A DNA stretch of 64,000 bases, from assembly GCA_029891385.1 (NCBI GenBank), contig JAIWQS010000093.1, positions 434,001 through 498,000 on the forward strand. The letters run 5' to 3'. This DNA comes from Erythroxylum novogranatense (lineage: Eukaryota; Streptophyta; Magnoliopsida; Malpighiales; Erythroxylaceae). Each line of letters begins with the position of its first letter. Within the stretch, counting starts at the first letter, position 1. The position numbers were made by a program, and so were the translations under genes. This document shows positions 49,324-61,295 of the stretch, piece by piece. The notes under the pieces were generated by a model, which was not told where the DNA came from, made no database searches, and saw only the letters and a program-made list of their open reading frames with translations.

Positions 49324-51536
49324 TGTTGGACCCCGAATTTTTGTTATGATTTCATTAAGCATGAATTGCGCTAATTATGTGTTTATGCCTTAGTTGGATA
49401 AATTTGGGAATACTAGTGGGTTTATTTGAGTTTCGTATGGTTTAATTAGAATTAAGTTTATGAGGGCATTTTAGGAAGATTGCTTGAATTGGGTAGGTTT
49501 AAGCCTTGTAAGGAGGGGTATAATGGTCTTTATGCTGTTTTTTCCTTAAGTAGGAAATTAGAAAGAGAAGAAAGAGGAAAAGAAAAAGAGAAGAGAAGAA
49601 GAGAAGAGGAGCACCGTCGGTGGAGGAAGGAGAGAAAAAAGAGGGTTTTACGATTTCAGTGTTTTTTCGACAGATCTAAGACGTTTCCGGGTAAGTTTCA
49701 CTCCGCTTAATCTTGCTTTGGTTAGATTAAACCCTAAGATGGCTTGAATATGTTAGAATCGATGGTTTAGGGTTTTTTGGAAAAAATGGTTAGAAATCTT
49801 TGGATTGTCGCATGTATGATGGATTAGAAACGTAGTAGAGAAGTTGATCTAAGGCTTAGGTGTGTTGCATTTTAGTTTGGGTAAAGATTGAAGTAGTAAA
49901 ATGCTGGAAATCGGGTTTCGGAGTCGTTCTCCAGACCCGCACATCGCGACGTGCATATGAACACGCCGCGGCGTGCAAAAAAGGGAAGCAACGTCGTGAC
50001 GAATTAATGTTTATTCGCCGCGAAGTGCGAAGGTGTGGTATTCGTCGCGGCGCACACTTGTGTACACGCCTCGGCGAGCGCGGGCTGTTCGCCGCAACGA
50101 GTGTGGCTTTCATCGAGGCGAGCGAAGTCTTTGTCGCGACGAACGTCCATTCGTCGCGACGAGCGCCCTGGTTCCAGCAAAGATGAAGTTTGGTATTTTG
50201 GCCATATCTTTTGCTATAGATGTCCAAATGAGGTGATTTTGGATTCGTTGTGATCTAGGAATAAAGGGCTACAAGTTGCATGAAGAAGGGAAGTTCGGAA
50301 TTTGCCTCGAAGGGTTCAGAATTTTAGGAGGAAGTCGAATATAGACTTTTAGTGCTCTATTTTAGATTTTCAAGCTTTTGAATATTTTCTTTGGATATTG
50401 ATTGAATGGAAACTTAGTTTGTTTTAGGAAACCAAGCTGACCTGATTCCATCGCAAGAGGAAGGACACCAGTGAGTCGGCTACTCAAGCGATATTAGGTG
50501 GGTAATGTACTTATAGTTATTGTGTGACTAGGCAAATTTTTTGCCTATGTATGAATATATGTTATATGTTATGTATGTTTAAACATGATGATCTGAATGA
50601 TTTTGATTTCTTATACTTTGAAAGAATAATGAGAATGGATAGCATTAACTTTTGATTCTGAGCATGTTATGCCTCGACTTCGGTCATGGCATTTTGGCTA
50701 AATGCAAAGTATGAAAGTATACCATATGATAAAATGATTATGAGCATGATTATGTGTTTTTGTTTGGGCGAGAGTGGAACCATTTTGTTCTTCACGTGCG
50801 CGTCGACAAGAGCCTTCTCCTTTGCCAGCGCCAGGCCTATGAGATCCGAATGGACTCATTTCGCTCGTGATGTAAACTTGGTTTCTTCCTTTTGTTTCCA
50901 TGGAACCTCGAGCCATGTGATGTGCATTGCATATTTGAACTGCTTTGTTATGAAGCATATTTGCGACATGTTTTGTGAGTCAATTAATTATGTTGAATGT
51001 GTCAATTTGCTTGATTAGCATGTGGATGCTCAGATATATATAATGTATATATGTACATATGCCTGAATTTTTGCTAGTTACCGATGGCTATAATTATATT
51101 AGCCATCGAGTTGTGTAGCTCAACCCATTACTTTCCTCATCAAAAGTAACAGCCGATCGCTGACCTTGCAAGGCATCGTAAATCTCGAGCTAGTTAGAGT
51201 CTTGTATTAATTAGTATTTTGGTTGGCCCTCCGAGCATATTATCATGGAGCATTTTCATGTATTTTGGATTGAAACTTCATTCTGTATTTTGAATGATTT
51301 TGAGTACTTGTTAAATTTCTTCAGATTGTAATGGCATGAAGCCCCTTAGTTTACGGGTTGTTTAGTTCATGTTTTAAATGCATGTGAAGCGCTTGATTGT
51401 ATGGGATTGTTGTGTGTAATTTATAAATCGAACTATGTATGGATGTTGGGATCGGGTCTGACGTTTTGAGGTGCTTGTTGCGAACGCAGCCCGAGGGGTC
51501 ACCTCGGGAATGGGGATCCGAGACCCGGGCTCAACA
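49324..51536 (+). repeat. 5' LTR of element C
   Basis: TG...CA ends, 2,213 bp. It shares blocks with the A and B LTRs: GTTTGGGCGAGAGTGGAAC, the CACGTGCGCGTCGACAAGAGCC region and GCCATCGAGTTGTGTAGCTC. A GC-rich patch spans about 49,940-50,165, with CGCGACGAACG and CACGCCGCGGCGTGC words, at the position equivalent to the B patch. Confidence 0.85.
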
Positions 51537-51540
51537 TTTT

Positions 51541-51552
51541 TGGTATCAGAGC
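51541..51552 (+). other. Primer-binding site of element C
   Basis: TGGTATCAGAGC four bases after the LTR end, complementary to the initiator-Met tRNA 3' end. Confidence 0.85.
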
Positions 51553-51714
51553 GCCTAGGTTTAGTGTCCTTGGCTTAGACTGCATAGTAGGATGAATTGT
51601 TTGATCTTTGATTACGTGTTGCATTAATTGATTTCATTAAGTGACATGCATATCATACATACATGTAGATTGACCAGTAGCTAATCCTTAGTGTTTACCT
51701 GTGAAGGAGTACAA

Positions 51715-51785
51715 TGCCACCTCGTAGAAGGGTACGAGGAGTTCTGCAAGGACTGTTGCACTTGACTCTCCCACTGAGAGGAGAG
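51715..51785 (+). pseudogene. Gag N-terminus of element C, cut by element D
   Basis: Opens MPPRRRVRGVLQGLL and runs open to the copia insertion point (51,785), where the 5-bp target GAGAG is found. The same start (MPPRKR) occurs in element A at 46829. Confidence 0.75.
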
Positions 51786-53589
51786 TGTTAGAGAGTAGCC
51801 CAAAGGCAATCCCTTTAGCGCATTTTGTTCATAGTCATGCATGCACTTTATGAATAAATAAAGTAAGGCATATTTCATTTATTTGATATTCATTTTATTA
51901 TGAATTGATAATGATCTTAATCAAATTAATGAAGTCCCCGATACATGACATAGCATGAAGGAAATTATGATGTGATCATACTATCGAGATTCCTATCATA
52001 TGCAATTATGTCAAGATTCAAATTATCCTAGTCATAGGATTAATGAGACCGACATCGTTAATCCGGATAGACTAGCACACGTCAAACTCCTTGATTGGAT
52101 CAAGCAAGGATCTCGTAAACCGTAAATATTGAGATATTTAGATTTGACATGTGGATGCTTACTAGTGGTAGTAAGTACATCGATGATTCGCTATGAGATC
52201 ATCACATGGATGTCCTATACAAATGTCGTTGATAATCTCATCATAGCAATGGTGCAAGTATCCTTAGACTTGAGGTACCAAGGATATCTTGGTACTCGAT
52301 TCTCGCATTTTTGACTCCATTCCCGTTGCCTTCGTGAGGTCGCCCATAGGTGGTGATCGGGTACGACTTGAGGTATTCAAGGTAATTGAGTAGCCAATAA
52401 AGGATTCACCACTTCATTATAGCGAGAAGAGATACCCATGGCCTCTTATCGATCATTACTTTAAAGTCTCTCGCGCCGAAAGATACATATGTCATGAAGA
52501 TGGTCTTCATGGACATATAAAGTAATGAGTCCTAGGACGAGAATAGATTACACTGGACTAGATTTGATCTCGATCGCCTAGTAAGAGTTGATACATTGCC
52601 CATACTCAAACCAAGTGGGGTATAGTATGGTGAAAGGACTAATTGCACCAGAATTGTCTATGGAAGGGTTCGTGATATGGTTTCATTAGTCAAACCAATT
52701 ACTTTCCGGCCAATTGGGGGTCACGATGTGTTAGATACCGCCATGACTTGCTCAGATTAAGTGTTAATCTAATGGCCAACATAAGGGAACCTAATGGGTC
52801 ACACGATAAGAGTGACTCGAGAATCAGAAATAGTTTTGATGTAGATCCGATATCCGGAGAGCAATAGGATTAAATGGATCCCGATGAGATTGGGATATGT
52901 CCCGATGAGATCGCGACATCGACATCACGAAAACCGCTTCCGTGATTTTTACCCACGGTCGCAGAGCCGGTAGGAGACCTAACCCTGGTTTGATCGACCA
53001 CTTTTAGAATTATATATATTAATTAATTGATTAAATAATTAATTAATATATATTTATATGCTTGTATACGTGGAGATGGAGGAGAAGCATGGAAGCTTCT
53101 TTCAAAGTGTTAGTCATTGGTCATTTAATGACTAAATGACAAATGGCAAAAGTTAGGATGAAAGATGATGGAGATGGTCGATGACATGGAATAAGAAGAG
53201 AAAAAGAGTTTTCTTCTTCTTAGAACATGATCTTCGTGGATTGCAAGAGAAGAAGCGAGGTTTTATGAAAACCAAAGATCTTCATCTTCTCCATCGATTA
53301 TTCATCCTCTCATCCAAGAGTTTTGTCATCTCCTTCATCAAGTCTTCAAGCTCTCCAAGGTTAAGGTAAGAGCTAGCACTCTTCTCTTTAGTCTAGCTAT
53401 TCCGGTCAAAAGAGTTTGTCCCGGTTAGGTTTTCCCACCTCTGCGTGAATAATGCTAGAGACGGTCTCCTTTGGTCGTTATGGTTTGATTGTTTATACAT
53501 ACACATGGATCCTGACTTTGAAATGTCCCTGACTCAAAATTTTAAATTCGCACTGTGGGCATGTGATGCCTACCCGGGATTTTCCTACA
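51786..53589 (+). repeat. 5' LTR of element D
   Basis: 1,804 bp. It contains a perfect 17-bp AT-rich inverted repeat (53012-53028 and 53037-53053). Compared with the 3' LTR it shows many 1-2 base length differences in addition to substitutions. Confidence 0.9.
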
Positions 53590-54713
53590 GTGGTATCAGA
53601 GCCACTTGTGTTGTATAAACAATAAATGATAACTAGGTCGGAGTTCCTTTGTGAAGTGAGCTGCTGATGCATGTTATTTGTGTGAATTTCGAATCAGTAT
53701 AGAGATGCATGTTTTCGAAATTTCACCAGATATGTTCACAAGGTGTTTTAGTTTATGTCTGTGGAAGCTTGAAATTTATTAATTTGATTAGCTATGGTTT
53801 TGCTATTTAATTCTCTCAAGTTTCGGATGCTGTCTTGTTGATAGTTTCTGAAACAGGTATGCTTGTAAATTCAAGAATAAATTCTAGAAAAATTGTTTTT
53901 CGGATTGGTTTTCACTGACATGTCCCTAAGATGTTTATCAATGTCTCTGTGGATGGAAAATTGTTTTCAAGGTGATTTACTATTTATTTCCGAATTTCTT
54001 GTGTGCTGATGGGAATGTTTGTGTTGGAGAACACAGATTCTGGTTCGATAGATTGCTGAGGTTCAATGAGTTTTGTGGAAATAAATCCTGAAAAATTCAT
54101 GGAGCATGTTGGGAAACATGTTTTAACCTCTGTAATTTTCTCAGTATTTATTGAAAGTGTTTCAATGGTCATTTTGAGCAAAATGTTGAGCTTGGCAGTT
54201 TTGAAAAACTTGCTGGGGCTGTTTTGTTTGGAATGATTGATTGTGTTATTTTCTGTTCCAATACCATGAATCATTTTATAGTGATTAAAATGTGTTATAT
54301 TGATGTGGTATGCATTCCAAGTTGATATTCTTGAATTTAGGTTTCCAATAATTTTGGATATCGAATAGGTCACTTTAGCGCCTCGTTAGCTTATTCCGTT
54401 ATCTTCGTTATTTTGGCCGCCGTAATTTTTGTGACAAGTGCCGAGTAATCTTGATAACGTGTAGCCTACCTAGAGATACTTAGCATGATTATTTGGTGTC
54501 CTTGAATTATTTGGAAATCTAGTGATTAATGGTGGATTAATCGGTTTCAAGGTTTTCATATATAGTTAGACTATATGGCATGCATGAGTTGATGAAAATG
54601 TTTCATTAGCACATTAATATAAAGGTTTATATACTTGTTATATTGGTGTTGTGAATTGAAATGACCGATTAAGAATTAGCCGATTAGATAGCAATTCCAA
54701 TGCATTAATGAAC

Positions 54714-54887
54714 AAGTCGACTTATATGTTCATAAGTCGACTTGTTTGGTGCATCAGATTAATAAGTCGACTTGCACAATGGTACAAGTCGACTTGTTCA
54801 TGCATTAAAGCTGACAAGTCCACTTACACATGCATAAGTCGACTTATATAGAGCCATAAGTCGACTTATACATATACAAGTCGACTT
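54714..54887. repeat. Eight spaced copies of the palindrome AAGTCGACTT
   Basis: Copies start at 54714, 54734, 54764, 54786, 54816 (one change, AAGTCCACTT), 54836, 54858 and 54878. Start-to-start spacings are 20, 30, 22, 30, 20, 22 and 20. Several extend to 14-bp palindromes (ATAAGTCGACTTAT, ACAAGTCGACTTGT). The array lies in the untranslated leader of element D. Confidence 0.97.
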
Positions 54888-55085
54888 ATATCATGTCTTG
54901 GGGATGATGGGTGATTTTCAGATAAATTCAATGTGATTGATGCAATGCCCTAAATCGCACCACATAGTCATGGTGACTATGATCCTCGATGAGATTAATT
55001 AGATGAGACCTAAAATCCTCATTTAAAATATGAAAACTAACGCCTTCCATTAATATGGTAAGAACCGAGTTCTTATAGGGTCGGG

Positions 55086-55473
55086 TTGTTGAGCTAACCT
55101 CAAGCTCACTCTATACTTAATATGTTCAAACCATGAAAATATGATTTTCGGATTAATGGGTCGGTTTTCCTAGAAGTTGATTTGTTGAGCTAACTCAAGC
55201 GTCAACGTGACAGAGGCGAAATTGGGTAGTGTACATCGATGTACACGCATCAAGTGTTGATAACCCAATGTATGTGCATACATCAACCGCTGATAAAGAT
55301 CGGGCGATAGTTAGTGTCTAAGATGTAATTGGTATGCATGATACCTCCCGAGACATAAGATGGCTTGTTGAGCTAACCTCAAGGTTATTCTTAATGTCGA
55401 TCATCGATGATGCAATTGGTATGATCGATACCTCACCGATTGACCTAAGGTGACTTGTTGAGCTAACCTCAAG
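55086..55473. repeat. Four copies of TTGTTGAGCTAACCTCAAG in the leader of element D
   Basis: Copies at 55086-55104, 55182-55199 (one C missing), 55365-55383 and 55455-55473. The distances (96, 183 and 90) are near multiples of about 92, suggesting a degenerate longer tandem unit with one unit lost or diverged. The core is itself an imperfect palindrome (TTGAGCTAACCTCAA). Confidence 0.85.
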
Positions 55474-55649
55474 GTCATTCTTAGTAATGTTTGATATCGA
55501 CCCACTAGGTCATCAGGCCATTTTGTTTCATGGATTCATGATGAGGGTTATGGATTCTGCTGAAACTAGTGGGAGCCATATGTATGTCATTTAAGTCCTT
55601 ATGATCATACATTTAATCCTATTCTAACTTTCTCTCTCTACGCTTAGGT

Positions 55650-56470
55650 TGATGAAGATGTCGACTAGTGTGAATCTTCGCCACTAATGGATGCAAACAA
55701 ATGAACCGGACCAAATTTTCTTCGATTGGTGCGGAATCGAGAATTGTTCTCTATCCGAGGATCTAAGATACATCCTTGATTTTCCACTTCAAGGAGCTTC
55801 GATGATGATCGAAGGCATATCGTAGCATCTAAAAGACAGTGACATAGCCACCGCATTATGCTTGCATCGATGTCACCGAGCCGCAGAAGGAAGACGAAGT
55901 CTATGGATGCTCACACGATAGTGTTTCATCTTAGAGAGTTGTTTGATGAGCAAGCACGGTCCGAACGGTTCGAGACCTCAAGGTTGCTCTTTACAACGAA
56001 GATGACTCGGTTCATCTCAAGGTAATATGCATCAAGATGAATGGCTATATTGAGAGGTTGGCCGCCTTAGGTTTTGTGATGGATTTCGAGTTAAGTATAG
56101 ACTTAATTTTGTTGGTTTGTCGATAGTTATTCACGCAGGTTGAACTATTGAATGAACCAAATATCCACCACAATTCCCGAAATGATCACCGCCAAGACAT
56201 GCAGTAATGTCGTCAAGCAAGATAGCAAGGCTGTTATGGTGGATTCTTCTTCCTCTGCTTCAAGAAAAGGAAACAGAAGAAGAAAAGGCTCGGGTTCGAA
56301 AGGAAGTGCAACGAAAGGCAAGAAGAAGACCAAAGAGATCGCACTAAAAGGTACCGCCCATTACTGTAAGACCGGTCATCGAGGCGAATCGCAAAGTTTA
56401 TCTCGAAGAATCAAGGTAGAAGGCATCACTGCCTCGACTTCTTCGTATGTTTGTCATCGAGGTTAATATC
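55650..56470 (+). pseudogene. Copia gag relic of element D
   Basis: Starts near 55,659 (MSTSVNLRH, then a stop) and continues with EPDQIFFDWCGIENCSLSEDLRYIL. The frame at 56152-56466 includes a Lys/Gly/Ser-rich stretch and HYCKTGHRGESQ, a broken CCHC knuckle. Frames are shifted several times. Confidence 0.6.
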
Positions 56471-57400
56471 GCTTCGATCATAACATATGGGTATTAGATA
56501 CCGGTTGCCAGGCTCACACATATGCAATGATATGCGTGGCCTCGTGGGACGAGTAGGGCGGCTCATAAAGGGAGAAATGGACTCATGTTGGCAATGGAGC
56601 AAGAGTTGCTGCATTAGCCGTAGGGACTTATGTTTTGACACTCCCCTGGGCTTGTACTTAACTTGATGATTGTTATTTTGTACCCGTGTTAACAAAGAAC
56701 ATACTATCTGCTTTTGTTTAAATAGAGTCTGGTTTCCATTTGTCTTTGGTAACAATGGTTGTTCTATTAGTTCAAATGGAATGCTTTATGGTACTGGTAC
56801 ATTATGCAATGGAATTTACATATTAGATATGTCACATCCGGTTATGAATGTCAATGACGCTAAAAGACATAAAAGAGATAATTTAAAATCAACTTACTTA
56901 TGGCATTGTCATTGGCCATATAAATGAGAGACGACGCTAAGCTCCACAAGAGTGGAAGTTTTAGGTCATTCGATTATGAATCTTATGACACATGTGAATC
57001 TTGTTTATTAGGCAAGATGACTAAGTTACCTTTAAGGGAAAGGGTGAACGAAGCGATCGGATTATTAGACCTAATACATTCTGGATGTACGTGGTCCGAT
57101 GTCCATCCATGCCGAAGTGGTTGTCACATTTCATTACCTTTATCGATGATTATTCTCGATATGGGTACCAGATTCGATGAGATACAACTCAAGCGCTTGA
57201 AAAGTTCAAACAATTCAGAAATGAAGTAGAAAAACAACTTGGTAAAAGTATCAAAACATTACGATCCGATCGTGGTGGTGAATACTTAGACCAAGAGTTT
57301 TGGATTATCTCGTAGATAATGGGATTTTATCTCGGTGGACCCTCCTTACACACCACAAAGATAATGGTGTGGCAGAAGGAGAAATCGAACCTTGGGACAT
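56471..57400 (+). pseudogene. Copia protease and integrase relic of element D
   Basis: A protease-like WVLDTGCQAHTY is encoded about 56,487-56,525 with DTG intact. The GAG-pre-integrase part (NGIYILDMSHPVMNVNDAKR, then STYLWHCHW) follows at 56,810-56,920. Integrase pieces appear in shifted frames: CESCLLGKMTKLP (56,990-57,030) and the core LRSDRGGEYLDQEF (about 57,260-57,300). Confidence 0.7.
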
Positions 57401-58680
57401 GGTACGATCTATGATGGCTTTGCAGCTTACCAAAATCTTTGGGGATATGCACTGAGACAAATTGTTTACTTGTTAAAGCAGAGTTCCATCAAAGACAGCT
57501 TGATGTTACTCCATACGAGATGTGGACTAACAAGAAACCTTATCTTCTTATTTGAAAGTATGGGGTTGTCCGCTTATGTGAAGCGGACACAACAGATAAG
57601 CTTGAAGCAAAATCACAAGTGTTTGTTCGTAGGATATCCTAAAGAAACAAGAGGATATCAATTTACTTTTACGAGGAACAAAGGTGTTTGTTTCATGCAT
57701 GCTGTCTTTTAGAGAGAGAGTCTTTTAAAGAGGACGGTGGGAGCAAAGTTGAACTTGAAGAAGTTCAAGATGCTCGATGACGCGATCAATCGTCAACTCA
57801 AACCGTAACTCATACGTATGAGGTAACAGCTCAACCTTCTACTACACACAAAATTGTGAGGTCAAGTAGGATACGCCTGCTCCCGAGAGATATGGATTTC
57901 TCGTGAGTGAACAGAATGACGATTGCTCATAGAGGATGATGAGCCTACCACCTATGAAGAGGTTTCAAGAGTTCGTAGTCTGAAAATGGCTTGCGCCATG
58001 AAATCAAATGGATTCCATGTATGAAAACCAAGTATGGACTTTGGTCGATGCACTGAAGGATAAAACCTATAGGGTGCAAATGGGTTTTCAAGAAGAAAAC
58101 CGACATGGATGGTAATGTGATTACCTATAAAGCAAGGCTTGTGGCTAAAGGCTTTCACAAAGACAAGGAGTTGACTATGATGAGACCTTCACCAAAGAGC
58201 AATGCTTAAATCCATTAGATACTCCTAGCCATTGCCGCCATTATGATTATGAGATATGGCAATGGATGTGAAGACAGCTTTCCGAATGGAAATCGGGCCG
58301 AGGATGTGTACATGACACAACCCGAGGGCTTCATGTCCGCCGATGGCGAAAAGGTATGCAAGCTTCGTAAATCCATTTATGGATTGAAGCAAGCATCCAG
58401 AGTTGAATATCCGCTTTGATGAGACAATCAAAGAGTTTGGTTTCTCACAAAATCTGGATGAACACGTGTACAAGAAAGTTAATGGAACCGCGATCGTATT
58501 CCTTGTGTTATATGTAGATGACATATTGTTGCTAGGAAACGATGTCTCAATGCCGCAATCAAGAAAATTTGTTGTCCAAACAATTTGCCATGAAAGACCT
58601 TGGAGAAGCAACTTATATCCTCGGGATAAAGATTTATAGAGATAGATCAAGAGGTTGCTTGGTCTTTCACAAATAACGAC
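57401..58680 (+). pseudogene. Copia integrase end and reverse transcriptase relic of element D
   Basis: Integrase C-terminal pieces (ISLKQNHKCLFVGYPKETRGYQF, about 57,590-57,660) are followed by RT pieces: KARLVAKGF (58,130-58,150), EDVYMTQPEGFMS and KVCKLRKSIYGLKQAS (58,290-58,400), and the active site YVDDILLLGND in the frame 58403-58639. Multiple shifts prevent a continuous product. Confidence 0.8.
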
Positions 58681-58989
58681 ATAGACAAGGTGCTAAAGAG
58701 GTTTAGCATGGAGCAATCCAAGAGAGGGTTTCTTCCCATTACTCATGGGATAACACTCAAGTCCATGTGTCCTAAGACACAGGATGAGAGGATGCGATGA
58801 ATATGATCCCGTATGCGTCTCGCAGAGGATCTATTATGTACGAATGTTATGTACGAGACCCGATGTATCATATGCTCTAAGTGTTACGAGCAGATACCAA
58901 TCGGATCCTCGTGAGGGTCATCGGGTGGTCACAAGAATATCCTAAAGTACTTCAAGAAGAACTAAGGATGTTTTCTCGATATATGGAGA

Positions 58990-59460
58990 TGGAAGTCTCC
59001 AAGTGAGCGGCATATGGATGCCAGCTTTTCAATATGATAAGGACGACTCCAAGTCCCAATCAAGTTATGTTTTCACACTAAATGGCGGAGGCCATTGGAA
59101 GAGTTCCAAACAGAGACGATCGCGATTCAACGATCGAGGCAGTACATTGCCTCATCGACGCAAAGAAAAGAAGCCGTTGGATCAAGAAGTTCATTATCGA
59201 ACTTGGTATGGTTCCTAGTCGATGGACCCATACAGTTGTATTGTGACAACAATGGAGCTATTAAGCAGCAAAGGAACCAAGGTCTCATCAATGGTCCAAA
59301 CACGATCTACCGATACCATTTGATTCGGGAGATCATTGCTCGAGGTGATGTCCCGATAGAGAGAATTCTCAGAGCGTAACATTGTCGATCCGCTGACAAA
59401 GCCATTGCCACGTAAGAATTTTGATTCTCATGTACTCACTTATGGTATTAGATACTAAGG
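58990..59460 (+). pseudogene. Copia RNase H relic of element D
   Basis: DKDDSKSQSSYVFTLNGGGHWKSSKQ (59,035-59,115) is the copia RNase H signature. IQLYCDNNGAIKQQRNQG (about 59,232-59,285) and the terminal DVPIERI block (59,346-59,370) follow in a second frame. Confidence 0.8.
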
Positions 59461-59487
59461 CGATTGGCTTTAGGTCAAGTGGGAGAT

Positions 59488-61295
59488 TGTTAGAGTAGGC
59501 CCTAAAGGCAATCCCCTCAGAAGATTTTGTTCATAGTCATGTATGCACTTTATGAATAAATAAAGTAAGGCATATTTCATTTATTTGATATTCATTTTAT
59601 TATGAATTGATAATGATCTTTAATCAAATTAATGAAGTCCCGATACATGACATAGCATGAAGGAAATTATGATGTGATCATACTATCGAGATTCCTATCA
59701 TGCAATTATGTCAAGATTCAAATTATCCCTAGTCATAGGATTAATGAGACCGACATCGTTAATCCGGATAGACTAGACATGTCAAACTCCTCGATTGGAT
59801 CAAGCAAAGGATCTCGTAAAATCAGAATATTGAGATATTTAGATTTGATACGTGGATGCTTACTAGTGGTAGTAAGTACATCGATGACTCGCTATGAGAT
59901 CATCACATGGATGTCCTATACAAATGTGTTGATAATCTCATCATAGCAATGGTGCAAGTATCCTTGACTTGAGGTACTCAATGATATCTTGGGTACCGAT
60001 TACGTACTTTGACTCCATTCCTTGTTGCCTTCGAGGTCGCCATATGGGTGGTGATTGGCACAACTTGAGGTATTCAAGGTAATTGAGTAGCTAATAAAGG
60101 ATTCACCACTGCTATAGTTAGAAGAGATACCCATGGCCTCTTATCGTGATCATTACTAAGTCTCTCGGCGCCGAGATACATATGTCATGAAGATGGTCTT
60201 CATGGACATATAAAGTAATGAGTCCTGACGAGAATAGATTACACTTGGACTAGATTTGATCCGATCGCCTAGTAAGAGTTGATGATTGCCCATACTCAAA
60301 CCAAGTGGGTATAGTATGGTGAAAGGACTAATTGCACGGTAATTGTCTATGGAAGGGTTCAGATATGGTTTCATTAGTCAAATCAATTACTTTCCTGGCC
60401 AATCGGGGTCATGATGTGTTGCTAGATACCGCTTATGACTTGCTCAGATTAAGTGTTAATCTAAGTGGCCAACATAACCGGAACCTAATGGGTCACACGA
60501 TAAGAGTGACTCTGAGAATCAGAAATAGTTTTACGAGATCCGATATTTGGAGAGCAATAGGATTAAATGGATCCCGATGAGATTGGGATATGTCCCGATG
60601 AGATCGCGACATCGACATTGGCAAAAACCGCTTCCGTGATTTTTCGCCAAGGCTGGTTCGGCAGCTGGTAGGATCGAATTCTGCTTGATCGACCACTTTA
60701 GTAATTATATATATTAATTAATTGATTAAATAATTAATTAATATATATTTATATGCTTGTATACGTGGGAGATGGAGGGAGAAGCATGGAAGCTTCTTTC
60801 AAAGTGCTTAGTCATTGGTCATTTAATGACTAAATGACAAAATGGCAAAAAGTTAGGATGAAAGATGATGGGAGATGGTCGATGACATGGAATAAGAAGA
60901 GAAAAAGAGTTTTATTCTTCTTAGAACATGATCTTCGTGGGATTGCAAGAGAAGAAGCGAGGTTTTTATGAAAAACCAAAGATCTTCATCTTCTCCATCG
61001 ATTATTCATCCTCTCATCCAAGAGTTTTGTCATCTCCTTCATCAAGTCTTCAAGCTCTCCAAGGCTAAGGTAAGAGCTAGCACTCTTCTCTTTAGTCTAG
61101 CTATTCCCGGTCAAAAGAGTTTGTCCCGTTAGGTTTTTCCGACCTCTCAAGGTGGATACCGTTAGAGCGGTCTCCCTTGGTCGTTATGGTTTGATTGTTT
61201 ATACATACACATGGATCCTGGCTTTCGGGAATGTCCCTGACTCAAAATTTTAAATTCGCACTATGGGCATGTGATGCCTACCGGGATTTTCCTAC
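59488..61295 (+). repeat. 3' LTR of element D
   Basis: 1,808 bp, directly after the PPT at 59478. It carries the same 17-bp inverted repeat (60707-60723 and 60732-60748). It ends CCTAC followed at once by the target duplication GAGAG. Confidence 0.9.

Larger units (their letters stand above)
51786..61295 (+). mobile_element. Element D: Ty1/copia retrotransposon, full structure, decayed coding region
   Basis: LTRs 51786-53589 and 59488-61295 (about 1.8 kb each) start TGTTAGAG. The first ends CCTACA; the second ends CCTAC, with the final A missing. The 5-bp target GAGAG flanks both sides (51781-51785 and 61296-61300). A PBS TGGTATCAGAGC (53591-53602) and PPT AAGTGGGAGA (59478-59487) are present. 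A 2-kb leader with repeated palindromes precedes gag (about 55,650). Domain order gag, protease, integrase, RT, RNase H is copia. Many short indels break every frame. It lies inside gag of element C. Confidence 0.92.
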
